Positions 8,851 through 19,550 of a stretch of 64,000 nt of DNA are shown here, in pieces. The notes below the pieces were generated by a model. The model was given only the letters and a program-made list of their open reading frames with translations, did no database searches and was not told the origin of the DNA. Made by a program: the position numbers and the translations under genes. Within the stretch, counting starts at the first letter, position 1; every line of letters begins with the position of its first letter. Source of the stretch: Skeletonema tropicum (lineage: Eukaryota; Bacillariophyta; Thalassiosirophyceae; Thalassiosirales; Thalassiosiraceae); assembly GCA_037178625.1 (NCBI GenBank), contig CM074128.1, positions 2,790,001-2,854,000 on the forward strand, in the 5' to 3' direction.

Positions 8851-11800
8851 CTATCAAACCGTACCTATCGTCTTCATTACGGGCTGAGCCGCATTCTAGT
8901 GGCTCATAATAGTCGGCGGTGATACCATACAAGGTCATTGGCACTGCTCAGACGTTTGGCGTGCGTAAAAGCGATGCTACTGTCTCGTAGCTGATATGAG
9001 AGGTCCAGTGTGGGCTGGCCAGCTACGCTTTATTCCATCGAAACGTACCTATCGTCGTTGTTACGGGCATGAGCCGCTTCTAGTGGCCCATTATAGTCGG
9101 CGGTGATACCATACAAGGTTATTGGCACTGCTCAGACGTTTGGCGTGCGTAGAAGCGATGCTACTGTCTCGTGGCTGATATGAGAGGTCCAGTGTGGGCT
9201 GGCCAGCAGCAGCACATTCTACCAAATCGTACCTATCGTGTCATTACGGGCATGAGCCGCTTCTAGTGGCCCATTACTTATAGTCGGCGGTGATACGCGA
9301 CAAGCACATTAGCACTGCTCAGACGTTTGGCGTGCGTAGAAGCGATGCTACTGTCACGTACATAGCTGATATGAGAGGTCCAGTGAGGGCTGGCAAGCTA
9401 CGCTTTGTTCCATCAAATCGTACCTATCGTCATCATTACGGGCATGAGCCGCTTCTAGTGGCTCATTAAAGTCGACGGTGAATAGTATACAAGCTCATTG
9501 GCACTGCTCAGAGGTTTGGCGTGCGTAGAAGCGATGCTACTGTCTCGTAGCTCATATGAGAGGTCCAGTGTGGGCTGGACAGCTACGCTTTGTTGTATCA
9601 AATCGTACTCATCTTCGTCATTACAGGCATGAGCCGCTTCTAGTGGCCCATTATAGTCGGCGGTGATACCAGTACAAGCACATTAGCACTGCTCAGACGT
9701 TTGGCGTGCGTAGAAGCGATGCTACTGACACGTACATAGCTGATATGAGAGGTCCAGTGTGGTCTGGCCAGCCGCAGCACATTGCCCAAAACGTACCTAT
9801 CGTCATCAGTACGGGCATGAGCCGCTTTTAGTGGCCCATTATAGTCGGCGGTGATACCATACAAGGTCATTGGCACTGCTCAGACGTTTGGCGTGCGTAG
9901 AAGCGATGCTACTGTCACGTAGCTGATATGAGAGATCCAGTAGTGGGCTGGCCAGCTACGCTTCGTTCCATCAAAACGTACCCATCTTCGTCCTTACGGG
10001 CATGAGCCGCTTATAATGGTCCATTGTAGTCGGCGGTGATACGGTACAAGCACATTTGCACTGCTCAGACGTTTGGCTGTGCGTAGAAGCGATTGCTACT
10101 GTCACGTACATAGCTGATATGAGAGGTCCAGTGTGGGCTGGCAAGCAGCAGCACCTTCTACCAAAACGAACCTATCGTCGTCAGTATGGGCATGAGCCGC
10201 TTCTAGTGGCCCATTATAGTCGGCGGTGATACCATACAAGGTCATTGGCACTGCTCAGACGTTTGGCGTGCGTAGAAGCGATGCTACTGTCTCGTAGCTG
10301 ATATGAGAGGTCCAGTGTGGGCTGGCCAGCCGCAGCACATTGCCCAAAACGTACCTATCGTCATCAGTACGGGCATGAGCCGCTTCTAGTGGCCCATTAT
10401 AGTCGGCGGTGATACCATACAAGGTTATTGGCACTGCTCAGACGTTTGGCGTGCGTAGAAGCGATGCTACTGTCTCGTAGCTGATATGAGAGGTCCAGTG
10501 TGGGCTGGCCAGCAGCAACACATTCTACCAAATCGTACCTATCGTGACATTTCGGGCATGAGCCGCTACTATCTAGTGGCCCATTACTTATAGTCGGCGG
10601 TGATACCATACAAGCTCATTAGAACTGCTCAGACGTTTGGCGTGCGTAGAAGCGATGCTACTGTCTCGTAGCTGATCTGGAGGTCCAGTGTGGGCTGGCC
10701 AGCTACGCTTTGTTCCATCAAAACGTATTTATCGTCGTCAGTATGGGCATGAGCCGCTTCTAGTGGCCCATTATAGTCGGCGGTAATAGAATACAAGCTC
10801 ATTAGCACTGCTCAGAGGTTTGGCGTGCGTAGAAGCGATGCTACTGTCTCGTAGCTGATCTGGAGGTCCAGTGTGGGCTGGCCAGCTACGCTTTGTTCCA
10901 TCAAATCGTACTCATCTTCGTCATTACGGGCATGAGCCGCTTCTAGTGGCTCATTATAGTCGACGGTGATACGTATACAAGCTAATTAGCACTGCTCAGA
11001 GGTTTGACGTGCGTAGAAGCGATGCTACTGTCTCGTATAGCTGATATGAGAGGTTCCAGTGTGGGCTGGCCAGCCGCAGCACATTGACCAAAACGTACCT
11101 ATCGTCATCAGTACGGGCATGAGCCGCTTCTAGTGGCCCATTATAGTCGGCGGTGATACCATACAAGCTCATTAGCACTGCTCAGACGTTTGGCGTGCGT
11201 AGAAGCGATGCTACAGTCTCGTATCTGATCTGAGACGTCCAGTGTGGGCTGGCCAGCTACGCTTTATTCCATCAAAACGTACCTATCGTCGTCAGTATGG
11301 GCATGAGCCGCTTCTAGTGGCCCATTATAGTCGGCGGTGATACTATACAAGGTCATTGGCACTGCTCAGACGTTTGGCGTGCGTAGAAGCGATGCTACCT
11401 GTCACGTAGCTGATATGAGAGATCCAGTGTGGGCTGGCAAGCTACGATTCGTTCCATCAAATCGTACCCATCTTCGTCCTTAGGGCATGAGCCGCTTTTA
11501 ATGGCCCATTATAGTCGGCGGTGATACGGTACAAGCACATTAGCACTGCTCAGACGTTTGGCGTGCGTAGAAGCGATTCTACAGTCTCGTGTCTGATCTG
11601 AGCGGTCCAGTGTGGGCTAGCCAGCTACGCTTTATTCCATCAGAACGTACCTATCGTCATCATTACGGGCATGAGCCGCTTCTAGGGGCCCATTATAGTC
11701 GGCGGTGATACCATACAAGGTCATTGGCACTGCTCAGAGGTTTGGCATGCGTAGAAGCGATGCTACTGTCACGTAGCTGATATGAGAGGTCCAGTGTGGG

Positions 11801-12350
11801 CTGGCCAGCTACGCTTCGTTCCATCAAATCGTACCCATTTTCGTCCTTACGGGCATGAGCCGCTTTTAATGGTCCATTATAGTCGGCGGTGATACGGTAC
11901 AAGCACATTAGCACTGCTCAGACGTTTGGCGTGCGTAGAAGCGATGCTACTGTCACGTACATAGCTGATATGAGAGGTCCAGTGTGGGCTGGACAGCTAC
12001 GCTTTGTTCCATCAAAACGTACCTATCGTCGTTGTTACGGTCATGAGCCGCTTTTAGTGTCGCATTATAGTCGGCGGTGATACGGTACAAGCTCATTAGC
12101 ACTGCTCAGAGGTTTGACGTGCGTAGAAGCGATGCTACTGTCTCGTAGCTGATCTGAGAGGTCCAGTGTGGGCTGGCCAGCTACGCTTTGTTCCATCAAA
12201 TCGTACCTATCGTCGTCATTACGGGCATGAGCCGCTTTTAGTGGCCCATTATAGTCGGCGGTGATACGGTACAAGCACATTAGCACTGCTCAGACGTTTG
12301 CGTGCGTAGAAGCGATGCTACTGTCTCGTAGCTGATTTGAGAGGTTCAGT
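8851..12350. repeat. tandem satellite, about 19 units of ~185 bp
   Basis: The word GCACTGCTCAG (with small variants) recurs at 8941, 9125, 9312, 9501, 9686, 9873, 10058, 10248, 10431, about 10622, 10805, 10989, 11175, 11359, 11542, 11727, 11911, 12099 and 12282, giving unit lengths of 183-191 bases. Each unit also has CGGGCATGAGCCGCTT, TATAGTCGGCGGTGATAC, GCGTGCGTAGAAGCGATGCTACTG and GTCCAGTGTGGGCTGG. One segment just before CGTACCTATCG is variable between units (GCTACGCTTTGTTCCATCAAA, or AGCAGCACATTCTACCAAA, or CGCAGCACATTGCCCAAA types), while the rest is well conserved. Unit lengths are not kept to multiples of three, so the open frames inside are not genes. The period is close to a nucleosome repeat. 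Confidence 0.95.
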
Positions 12351-12466
12351 TTCTGTATTCAGATATGGTGTAAGTTATTGATATGTTTGACTCATACTTT
12401 TATACTACTTATCCTTTCTTTGTTTTATCTTTTCTATATCATTTTTAATTGCACCCTGTTTTTAAT

Positions 12467-13195
12467 CTAGTATGTATAATTCGTATACTGTGGCTGAGGT
12501 TCATTCACGCCCATAAAAGGAAACAGAATTGCATTGGTATCTTGAGGGCTTGCATTAGGAGTCACTGTTTGAATCTGCCCTGTAGGAGTGACTGGAATAT
12601 CATCAAATGATAGAAGATCAACTACTTCAGATTGTTGTGGCTCACCAAATTCAGGCACAGTTTGTTGCTTGAAGACATCACAATCCATTTTGTGTCCTGC
12701 ATTGCCGCCTGCATTGCTTTTAGAGAATTCACCAAGCTCGAAAAGCTGCGGTGCTTTGAAGTAGCTAACTCCATCGATCAAGAGATCGTATTGCCTCCAA
12801 TCAGCTCTTTCAACCTGCTTCAAACTCGTTGATAAGTTATGTACGATAACTTTCAAGTAGTGACCATCCTTATCATGCCAAGAATGCGTCATCTTGCCAT
12901 CGGTAAAGCCACAAACATTGACATAAATCAATTGGCCATCGTACTCGATCGACTGCTTCCCTGACGACAACGACCAGTTAATAGTAACTTCATGCTCTGC
13001 ACCTCTACAGTCTTGTCCAGTGAGGCCATCATATATTGCTGGCATATTCGTGTATCCAAACTTGAAGCGGATGTGACGTTTTGAAAGGGGCACTATCTTT
13101 CCACAGTTCGCGGATGCATAGTCTATTTGGTAAAATGTGTGCGGAACCTCAGCACGAGCGCTGCTATTACCCGGTGACGACGCAAAAAAGTTCAT
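12467..13195 (-). CDS. conserved beta-rich protein, possibly FAIM-like, with C-terminal adaptor-binding motif
   Basis: This 242-residue single-exon protein starts at ATG 13195. The central part (about residues 45-150) has a repeated strand-turn pattern with RGAEHEVTINWSLSSGK, YDGQLIYVN, HYLKVIVHN and RQYDLLIDGVSYF. The alternation of SGK..DG and YDLLIDG strands recalls the beta-sandwich of FAIM-type proteins, but I cannot confirm that. The C-terminal third is low in structure and holds VVDLLSFDD, which resembles a clathrin-box/adaptin-binding motif. There is no signal peptide or membrane segment, so a cytosolic protein linked to trafficking is possible. It lies immediately beyond the satellite array, its stop about 115 bases from the last repeat. 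Confidence 0.55.
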   Translation of the reverse strand: MNFFASSPGNSSARAEVPHTFYQIDYASANCGKIVPLSKRHIRFKFGYTNMPAIYDGLTGQDCRGAEHEVTINWSLSSGKQSIEYDGQLIYVNVCGFTDGKMTHSWHDKDGHYLKVIVHNLSTSLKQVERADWRQYDLLIDGVSYFKAPQLFELGEFSKSNAGGNAGHKMDCDVFKQQTVPEFGEPQQSEVVDLLSFDDIPVTPTGQIQTVTPNASPQDTNAILFPFMGVNEPQPQYTNYTY

Positions 13196-13566
13196 GTTCT
13201 GTTTGATAAATGTTTGAGTTTATGCGCAATAACAATGACTGATCGGATCTCTCTACATACTTATCATTATTGGAGATTGGAGTGGGAGGCAAAAATTTGA
13301 TGAAAATTGAAAATTTGGAATGTACGTTCATGTGTCATGTGTGTCACACAGTGATGTCTTTAGCGATAGCGATAGCCTTTGGCGACGATGTGAATGTCTC
13401 CCGCCATAATCAAGTCTTCATCCTTCATCCAAGCTAGAACACACTACAGGTCTCGCATCTACGATATATAGCATTCAGAAGGTTGATTGGGTCTAAAGAA
13501 GTGATGGTAGTGTGGATGGATGTCAAATGAGTGCGTTTGAATGTGATGTGTGGTACTAGTATGTAC
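13196..13566. other. upstream region of the beta-rich protein
   Basis: This is non-coding DNA with short TGTG/ACAC-rich words and GCGATAGCGATAGC near 13364. I see no gene. Confidence 0.35.
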
Positions 13567-14174
13567 GATTATGGTACTTTAAGGTATGTAGAGAGGAATG
13601 TCTTCGTAGAAGCTCTAAGATCTCAAGCACCTTCATGACGGCAATGAATAATCGTAAATAACACCGGCCCGGCCGTCCATCACCAAACCGCAACACACCG
13701 TAACCATGATGCCGCTGCCGAAATAGACCAACTTAATCGCCGACCTATGGGCCAATCGATGGCCAATCATTAGTATGGACTATTATAAACGTGTTATCGT
13801 GCTTGGATGCAGAAGAAACGGTCATTGGGATGTTCGAAAAGCACTGTTCGTTGGCCGGCGAGCGCCGAACATCGCCGTCATAAATCATCGTCACCATTCT
13901 GCCTTCTCTTTGGGGATTTGGCTACGGCGAGGGCTTCGGCACTTACTTAATAGTCCATACTAATGATTGGCCATCGATTGGCCCATAGGTCGGCGATTAA
14001 GTTGGTCTATTTCGGCAGCGGCACCATGGTTACGGTGTGTTGCGGTTTCGTGATGGACGGCCGGGCCGGTGTTATTTACGATTATTCATTGCCGTCATGA
14101 AGGTGCTTGAGATAAGATCTTAGATAGAGGTTATCTCGAAGTCTCAGCTCATACATACCTTAAAGTACATAATC
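13567..14174. mobile_element. foldback element with 165-base near-perfect inverted arms
   Basis: Bases 13621-13785 and 13948-14112 are reverse complements with only two mismatches that I can find (CACCAAA against CACGAAA, and CATGATG against CATGGTG). The loop of about 162 bases holds no convincing gene. Outside these arms a second shorter pair, GATTATG..TACTTTAAGGTATGTA (13567-13590) and its complement (14152-14174), suggests the element is larger, about 608 bases, with less conserved DNA between outer and inner arms. A word like CTAAGATCT flanks the inner arms on both sides. It has no transposase and is probably mobilised in trans. Confidence 0.8.
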
Positions 14175-14472
14175 ATAGATACCACCTACACAAATCAACT
14201 TGTTCCACCCCTCCATCATCCCAAACAAACATTCCATCAACCAACCATCGCTGAGCAGAGATAACCGAGACCTGTAGTGTGAGCTAGAAGAAAAAACAAA
14301 AAACGGCAAACAACGCTCTCTTAGGTAGTAGGAGTAGAGTGAAAGCAATGGCGGCCAATACTTAACGACCCCACAAGCAGCTAGTAAAGGAGCACAACAA
14401 CCAACAACCTCACCACCCACAAGGTCCCAGCGTTGCTTTTTTATCATCTCATATTATTGGGATACAGAAAAG

Positions 14473-15456
14473 ATGATGCAGCAACTCCTCACATTATTCC
14501 AGAGTATATCAATCCTCCTATTCGGTTATTTCATACCTGCTCTTTCGAGTGTGAAGGCCGTTGTTCACAGAGATGTCGAGGCGTATCATCAGTGGAGCAC
14601 CTACTGGCTAATTTTACATCTATATACCACAATTTTATCTCCGATTCTCCATCTGACGCTGCATCCACTCTTTCAGCTTCTTGCTATCCTGTGGCTCTCA
14701 TTACCGCGGTATCAAGGGGCAGCCGTAGTTTACGATCGTGTCGTGATACCATGGGTGAACAAATACGAGGGCCAAGTAGATGACACAATAGACGTTGCCC
14801 ACAGAGGTGTCAGGAGGTGGGTCGTAGCGAAAATAAAAACAATTCTTTGGGCAGTTATGGGAGAGGGAGGAAGTTTAGTTGATGTTCTGATCAGGGGTGT
14901 CATTGGATCTGTCGCTAACGATGACTCCACAGTTTCGAAGACGCAAAATACAAATCATTCCACTTTAGCATCATCTAATCCTCCACGACATTCAGTGAGA
15001 GAAGCTCTCCGTCACAGCTCATCTTCTTTTGAAGACATGAGTATAGATGATGATTATTCATTAGACGATAACATGGTGCAGGACTTTATGTCTATGCTGA
15101 GACACGGTTTGTACGTTTTTGCCAATGTCGAAAAGACTGACATGAACGGCGAGGACGAACGCAGTACGTTTGGAGGAGGATTCAAATTAGGTGTATTTTC
15201 GTTTGACAAAGGCAGAAAGTGGTTCAATATCACTCCAGCTGGAGGAGATGAGCAGCATGAGCAATCTACAGAGAAAGTTTACGTCAATGATTTGACACGC
15301 TTGGCTGCATCTGGCCCACAAAGCATTATATTAGAATGTGCCACAACAATCGGTGAGCTGATCATCAAAGCTGAAATAGTACTATCCGACGAGAGTGATA
15401 GGAACGTCATGCTCAATGGTCTAAGGCAATGCTTTCCTATACTCAAGGATGAATAG
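14473..15456 (+). CDS. TB2/DP1/HVA22 (REEP) family ER-shaping protein
   Basis: This 327-residue protein begins with a double ATG at 14473 and shows the HVA22/REEP domain in its first ~130 residues: hydrophobic hairpins, the YHQWSTYWLILHLY motif near 38-52, and SLPRYQGAAVVYDRVVIPW followed by VNKYEGQVDDTID. Proteins of this family sit as hairpins in the ER membrane and help shape tubules or move vesicles. The C-terminal half (about 160-327) is hydrophilic, with a Ser/Asp-rich linker and a folded-looking end (WFNITPAGG, LTRLAASGPQSIILEC) that I do not recognise and that is longer than in plant HVA22. It converges on the next gene, with 56 bases between stops. Confidence 0.85.
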   Translation: MMQQLLTLFQSISILLFGYFIPALSSVKAVVHRDVEAYHQWSTYWLILHLYTTILSPILHLTLHPLFQLLAILWLSLPRYQGAAVVYDRVVIPWVNKYEGQVDDTIDVAHRGVRRWVVAKIKTILWAVMGEGGSLVDVLIRGVIGSVANDDSTVSKTQNTNHSTLASSNPPRHSVREALRHSSSSFEDMSIDDDYSLDDNMVQDFMSMLRHGLYVFANVEKTDMNGEDERSTFGGGFKLGVFSFDKGRKWFNITPAGGDEQHEQSTEKVYVNDLTRLAASGPQSIILECATTIGELIIKAEIVLSDESDRNVMLNGLRQCFPILKDE

Positions 15457-15512
15457 ATGAATTTGTATAATACTTATATAGTGATTATTTCATGAAATGT
15501 CGGCAGCTTCAT

Positions 15513-16940
15513 TCATTCAATCTCATCTTGTTTTATTATCGAAGTCAATAAAACTTTTCCGTTCTCTTTACAAGAATGTCCAGGGGTACACAGTCCTTTC
15601 AGATTGTCAGCGGCAATGTATTTCATTCGAGATACAAGATATGACCCAACATCCCGAGCACTTGATTTTGTGACAGAGAACAACCTTTCCACTCCCTCCC
15701 AAAGAAAGTCCTGCTGTGTGAGTTGTTGAATCAGCTGTTTGTTGTCTTTCCTTTGCTTTAAGCCATTGCTGATCTGGTCTAAACGATCATCTCCTGTAAC
15801 TATGTTGACCATACCAGCTGATGTGGCGGTCCGTGCTCTAAGAGCGCCAGGAGACAACTCCTTCAGACGACTCATACAGTTCAATTTATGGTCATCATTA
15901 CAACCAGGAATTGCTTCCACAATATCACTATGCTTCAAACGCCTTCCATCAAGTATCGACGATCTTGTGGTACCCATACCATATCCAAATGTCAATCCGG
16001 GTGTTGTACAGATACTTTTATCAGAGTACATGAGTAGATAACCTTCCTCTTTCCGCTCGTTATCAGTAGATTCTTCATCCGTTGGAACTGGAAATGGATT
16101 CAACGGGTGCCATTCAATATTGGAATGAATGCACCACATTTTCCAAATTTGGTTTGAGCTCAGAAGATATTGTTGGGCCTGGTTTTGAATGAATTCAACG
16201 TACATTTTATGAAGAGCATCGTCAGCATCAAGCCTTGTTTCAAGCAGCACAGAGCTACTACTAGCTGCAGAAATCTCAAACGCCTGTTTCAACAGAGTGA
16301 CATTGCCGCTGAACACTATTCGTTCCGGACCAAGAAATTGATCAAAATCAGTTTTATCTCTGCCCATACCCTCAGGATTATGATTGCTACCAAGAAGGAT
16401 TATGTTGTCTCGGTGGGATATTCTCTCTTTCATTCTTCCAAGAATTTCATCACTTAATTTTGGGTCAACACGGATTATCCATCGAAAGTTGTTGCTTGTC
16501 TGCGCCAGCATACTTGGTAAACAGAATGTCTCAAATAATGCAAGACGTGCAAACCCGAGTTCGATTAGGTGAGATTGGTGTTGCATAAACCTCGTCTGGA
16601 TTACATGCACGATTCTATTGTGATTCATGTTAACAGTAGTTGGAGCGCTATTTTGTCGCTGTTGCAGTGTGCGGGTTTGCCGCCGTGCATCAGCAATAAT
16701 ATCTCGAGTGCAATGGAATTGACAGCTTCTATGTATACACATGATGCAACAATACACTAACATCAACACCACCCACACATAGAAAGGAAGCCTTTGTAAT
16801 TTTAATGATGCCGGACTCGAATCATGTTGTTTTGGAGAGACGGCGACTATTTCATGACGCTTAGCATCAGGTAAAGATGAAGGTTGGCCGAGGAGCCGAA
16901 TGCGTCTTTTTGCGCCCGCCTGATGTCTCAAAGATATCAT
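15513..16940 (-). CDS. putative rhamnosyltransferase-type Golgi membrane protein
   Basis: The protein is 475 residues from the first ATG (16940); the frame stays open to 17072 without an ATG. A basic N-terminal tail is followed by one membrane span (FYVWVVLMLVYCCIMCI, about residues 54-70), the layout of a type II Golgi enzyme. The lumenal part starts with NRIVHVIQTRFMQHQ and continues with LALFETFCLPSMLAQ, FRWIIRVDPKLSD and ETRLDADDAL, as in the Pfam putative rhamnosyltransferase family. The DADD in the last is a likely nucleotide-sugar/metal site. Such proteins are abundant in diatoms and may build cell-wall polysaccharides, but the substrate is not established. Confidence 0.7.
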   Translation of the reverse strand: MISLRHQAGAKRRIRLLGQPSSLPDAKRHEIVAVSPKQHDSSPASLKLQRLPFYVWVVLMLVYCCIMCIHRSCQFHCTRDIIADARRQTRTLQQRQNSAPTTVNMNHNRIVHVIQTRFMQHQSHLIELGFARLALFETFCLPSMLAQTSNNFRWIIRVDPKLSDEILGRMKERISHRDNIILLGSNHNPEGMGRDKTDFDQFLGPERIVFSGNVTLLKQAFEISAASSSSVLLETRLDADDALHKMYVEFIQNQAQQYLLSSNQIWKMWCIHSNIEWHPLNPFPVPTDEESTDNERKEEGYLLMYSDKSICTTPGLTFGYGMGTTRSSILDGRRLKHSDIVEAIPGCNDDHKLNCMSRLKELSPGALRARTATSAGMVNIVTGDDRLDQISNGLKQRKDNKQLIQQLTQQDFLWEGVERLFSVTKSSARDVGSYLVSRMKYIAADNLKGLCTPGHSCKENGKVLLTSIIKQDEIE

Positions 16941-18139
16941 TCTTTTGCCACTATCATAATATGAGGATGGATTTGTAGGCTCTGGCCATGAGTCTATTTT
17001 GCTTTGATCTACACGAACTGCACTTTTCAGGTGAAGGTGGAATAGATATCCCTCGCTCTGTAGGGCTAGCAACGGGATTCGGTATTGCAGATTGCAGAGA
17101 GTGAGTCTGAGAGTTAGTCCCTCTTACTCTTACTTGTGAGGTAGCGTAGTGTATGATGCAGCTTTGTAGAGAAAGTGAGGAGTGAGGAGCAATGAATATC
17201 TACTGTTGAAAGTACTTTCTGGTTTCAAAAATTTCGTGAGACACCATCTCTTTTTTCAGAAAAGATAGGTGTGCAAACATATATAAGTAGCCAAAATCAA
17301 AATGATCGGACAATAGTAAGTACCGGTGCTGCGACAGAAGAGCAACATAGTATCTCTTTACCGCCAAATTTGCAGTATACCGCAAATCTCACAAAAAAAG
17401 CGGACAGACAACTTTTGATGTCCATTTTGACGTGCAAAACGGCTTCTCCAGAGGGATTTAGAGATACCACCGGAAAGAGCAGAAGCTAAGCTTTCATATG
17501 ATACTAGGGTTTGTATGGTTATTTTAACGAGAATTTAGTCTACCATAGTCTCAAAGTATGGCCATTTTTTCGTCATTTAGCTTAAAAAAAAAGCATTCGC
17601 AAATCTCGTGAGCCCGCCAACAATTGGCCATTCGTAGTAATTCCACCGTACAGATGGTTTTTGTCTACGAGGCACCACAACCAAAAACGGCAACAACCAT
17701 GGTGATACACCCGCCCCTCTACGACGGGTAGGCACCACTGATAGATCCCCAACCGACGCAGACCAATTTCGATATGTTTGAATCGACAGGGCCGGTGGTT
17801 TGATCTAGCCCTATTGCTCAATTTACACCTGCCGCAATGATGCCGCCAACACATGTTTTTTGCCATCATTTGCACTCATCCTGACGACCCTTGTGTTGAG
17901 TTATATGGTATCATCACCGCCACCTATGTTACTAAAGCAGTGGTCAAGCATACCGTCAATGTTGTTAGTGTTGACGAAAGCTTGGTTTCATGAAAGAAGT
18001 CGAAATGTGCAGATTTATGAGTATAAATAATGTCGACAATCCACACAACATGTCTGCAGGATTTGAGATTCAATGGGAGTGGGAAGGCGAACAATAGTGG
18101 AGATAGTTGCAAACACTCTCGACGCTCAAGATTGTTCAT
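16941..18139. other. long intergenic region, left part
   Basis: No intact gene is visible. Poly-A and poly-T runs and short coding-like fragments occur, and none reads through. The right end leads into the transposase remnant. Confidence 0.35.
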
Positions 18140-18450
18140 TCGAGAAGACTGCTTCCATCGATAAGGAAAGTATTGTGTTTAAAGGTCGACATAGATGAAG
18201 TTGCACATCGGTACATGAATGAGGGATTTGGCTCTAAAATGTGATGCTCTTTGGGATAGGGGAGACAACTTTTCGTTTTACTTCGGAAACATTTCCAATC
18301 AAGAAGTTGAAACTATGCGCATTATCGATCTTTGAACGAAGTCTATGAACTCCATTGACCTTGCTGATCAACTTCTTAAAGACATCGTTCCCGGCACTGG
18401 ATATGCCAAAACAAGTATGTATGATACGTCGATGTTTGAAGTGCAACGTT
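18110..18450 (+). pseudogene. decayed piggyBac-like transposase fragment
   Basis: Short stretches in different frames match the order of piggyBac (DDE) transposase motifs: TASIDKESIVFKGRH (about 18148-18192), directly followed in another frame by MKLHIGT, then after a stop LALKCDALWDRGDNFSFYFGN, and further on SMNSIDLADQLLKDIVPGTG. In the family the order is SIDES..KGRH, then a lysine-rich segment, then a GIK-W-LCD-SGY..F..Y-G segment, then the LADQLL and G-Y region. At least two frame changes and several stops show it is dead. I see no clear ends or TTAA duplication. The call rests on motif order by eye. Confidence 0.42.
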
Positions 18451-19550
18451 AATCTTCCGTGGAAAAGTGAGCAGCAGTGTCGTGGTTATTATGTGGGTGA
18501 TTCTTTGGGTGTTAATTAATGTTAACAGTGTTATAATTATATGTTTTATCATTGCACCGGAGTATTGATACCCATGCCCGACCAGCATACCAACTGATTC
18601 ACATGCTGAATATAAAATTAAATATGGGAGTTATCAGACCCAACCTTAATAAATACGATGGTACTATATGTTGAGATCATAAAACAACCATCTCCGGTGG
18701 CATATCACTGATATGGTATGAATGCATGGCCGTAGTAGGAAGAGGTCGGCCAGGTTCATAAGGAAAAATTTTGATGTCGGGAGATTTGGTCAATATTAAC
18801 GTGGGAATTGGTACGAATGTGGCTTTTCTCGCTTCCCCGCGTCTTTTGCATACAGTCGCAAATCTGGTGAAAAGGTAAAGAGATATGATGAAGCGTGTCT
18901 TTTAGTGACTGGAAGTGTCTGCGTGATTAGATTACGACCAGTTCGGGTCATGAAAAGAAGAAAGCGAAGCAGGATTTTTGTCTCCGTTATTCACTCCATT
19001 TACAAGATCATGCAATGTTACGTTTTTATGACGGGACTTTTATTTTGCCGGACCCCTTTTGCCAACGCATTTTCTTGCTTCTTGCGCAAAACGCAACGGC
19101 AACCTACGAAGTAAGTACGGCAACCTCCGGCAACGGCCCTGGCACCTGGCAGTGCAAGAGATAAGTAAGAGTACCACCTACGCAGGACATCATCTATGCA
19201 CTTATCCTCAGAGGTATTGACTCACAAACTTATTGAATTTCATAATTATCGATTACATGCTCTGTGAGCGTGACTGAGTGAAGTATACAGCACGTTTCCT
19301 TCCACCTAACCTCGGTTCTTTCAAACGTGTTACCCTGTTAGAACTCGAGGTTGCCGCCGCTACTTATCATTTGAGGAGTGAGGTGAGCCTTGTCCTATCT
19401 GTAATTATGTGATTTAACTTTTTTCAACAGATCGAATATTTTGAAGCTCACAGAATGCGCTCAACCCCCCTCGCTCAAATCTTTATGTTTACTCCCATGT
19501 CAGAAGATTAAAGCGCTCCACTGAGATATTTGCGCGTGCTACATAATAAC
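18451..19550. other. intergenic between the transposase remnant and the GPCR gene
   Basis: This is AT-rich DNA with no gene I can support. It includes the promoter of the receptor gene that follows. Confidence 0.35.

Noticed and set aside
8851..12350. Open frames of 60-78 residues repeated through the satellite
   Set aside because: They recur because the DNA repeats; unit length is not a multiple of three, strand choice varies and no frame persists.
8851..12350. A CRISPR array
   Set aside because: The repeats are ~185 bases and contiguous with no unique spacers, and the genome is eukaryotic.
13775..13963. A 62-residue frame in the foldback loop
   Set aside because: It spans the arm-loop border and has no protein-like features.
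17582..17875. A 97-residue Cys/Trp-rich minus-strand frame
   Set aside because: The composition is unlike neighbouring genes and no start context or domain is seen.
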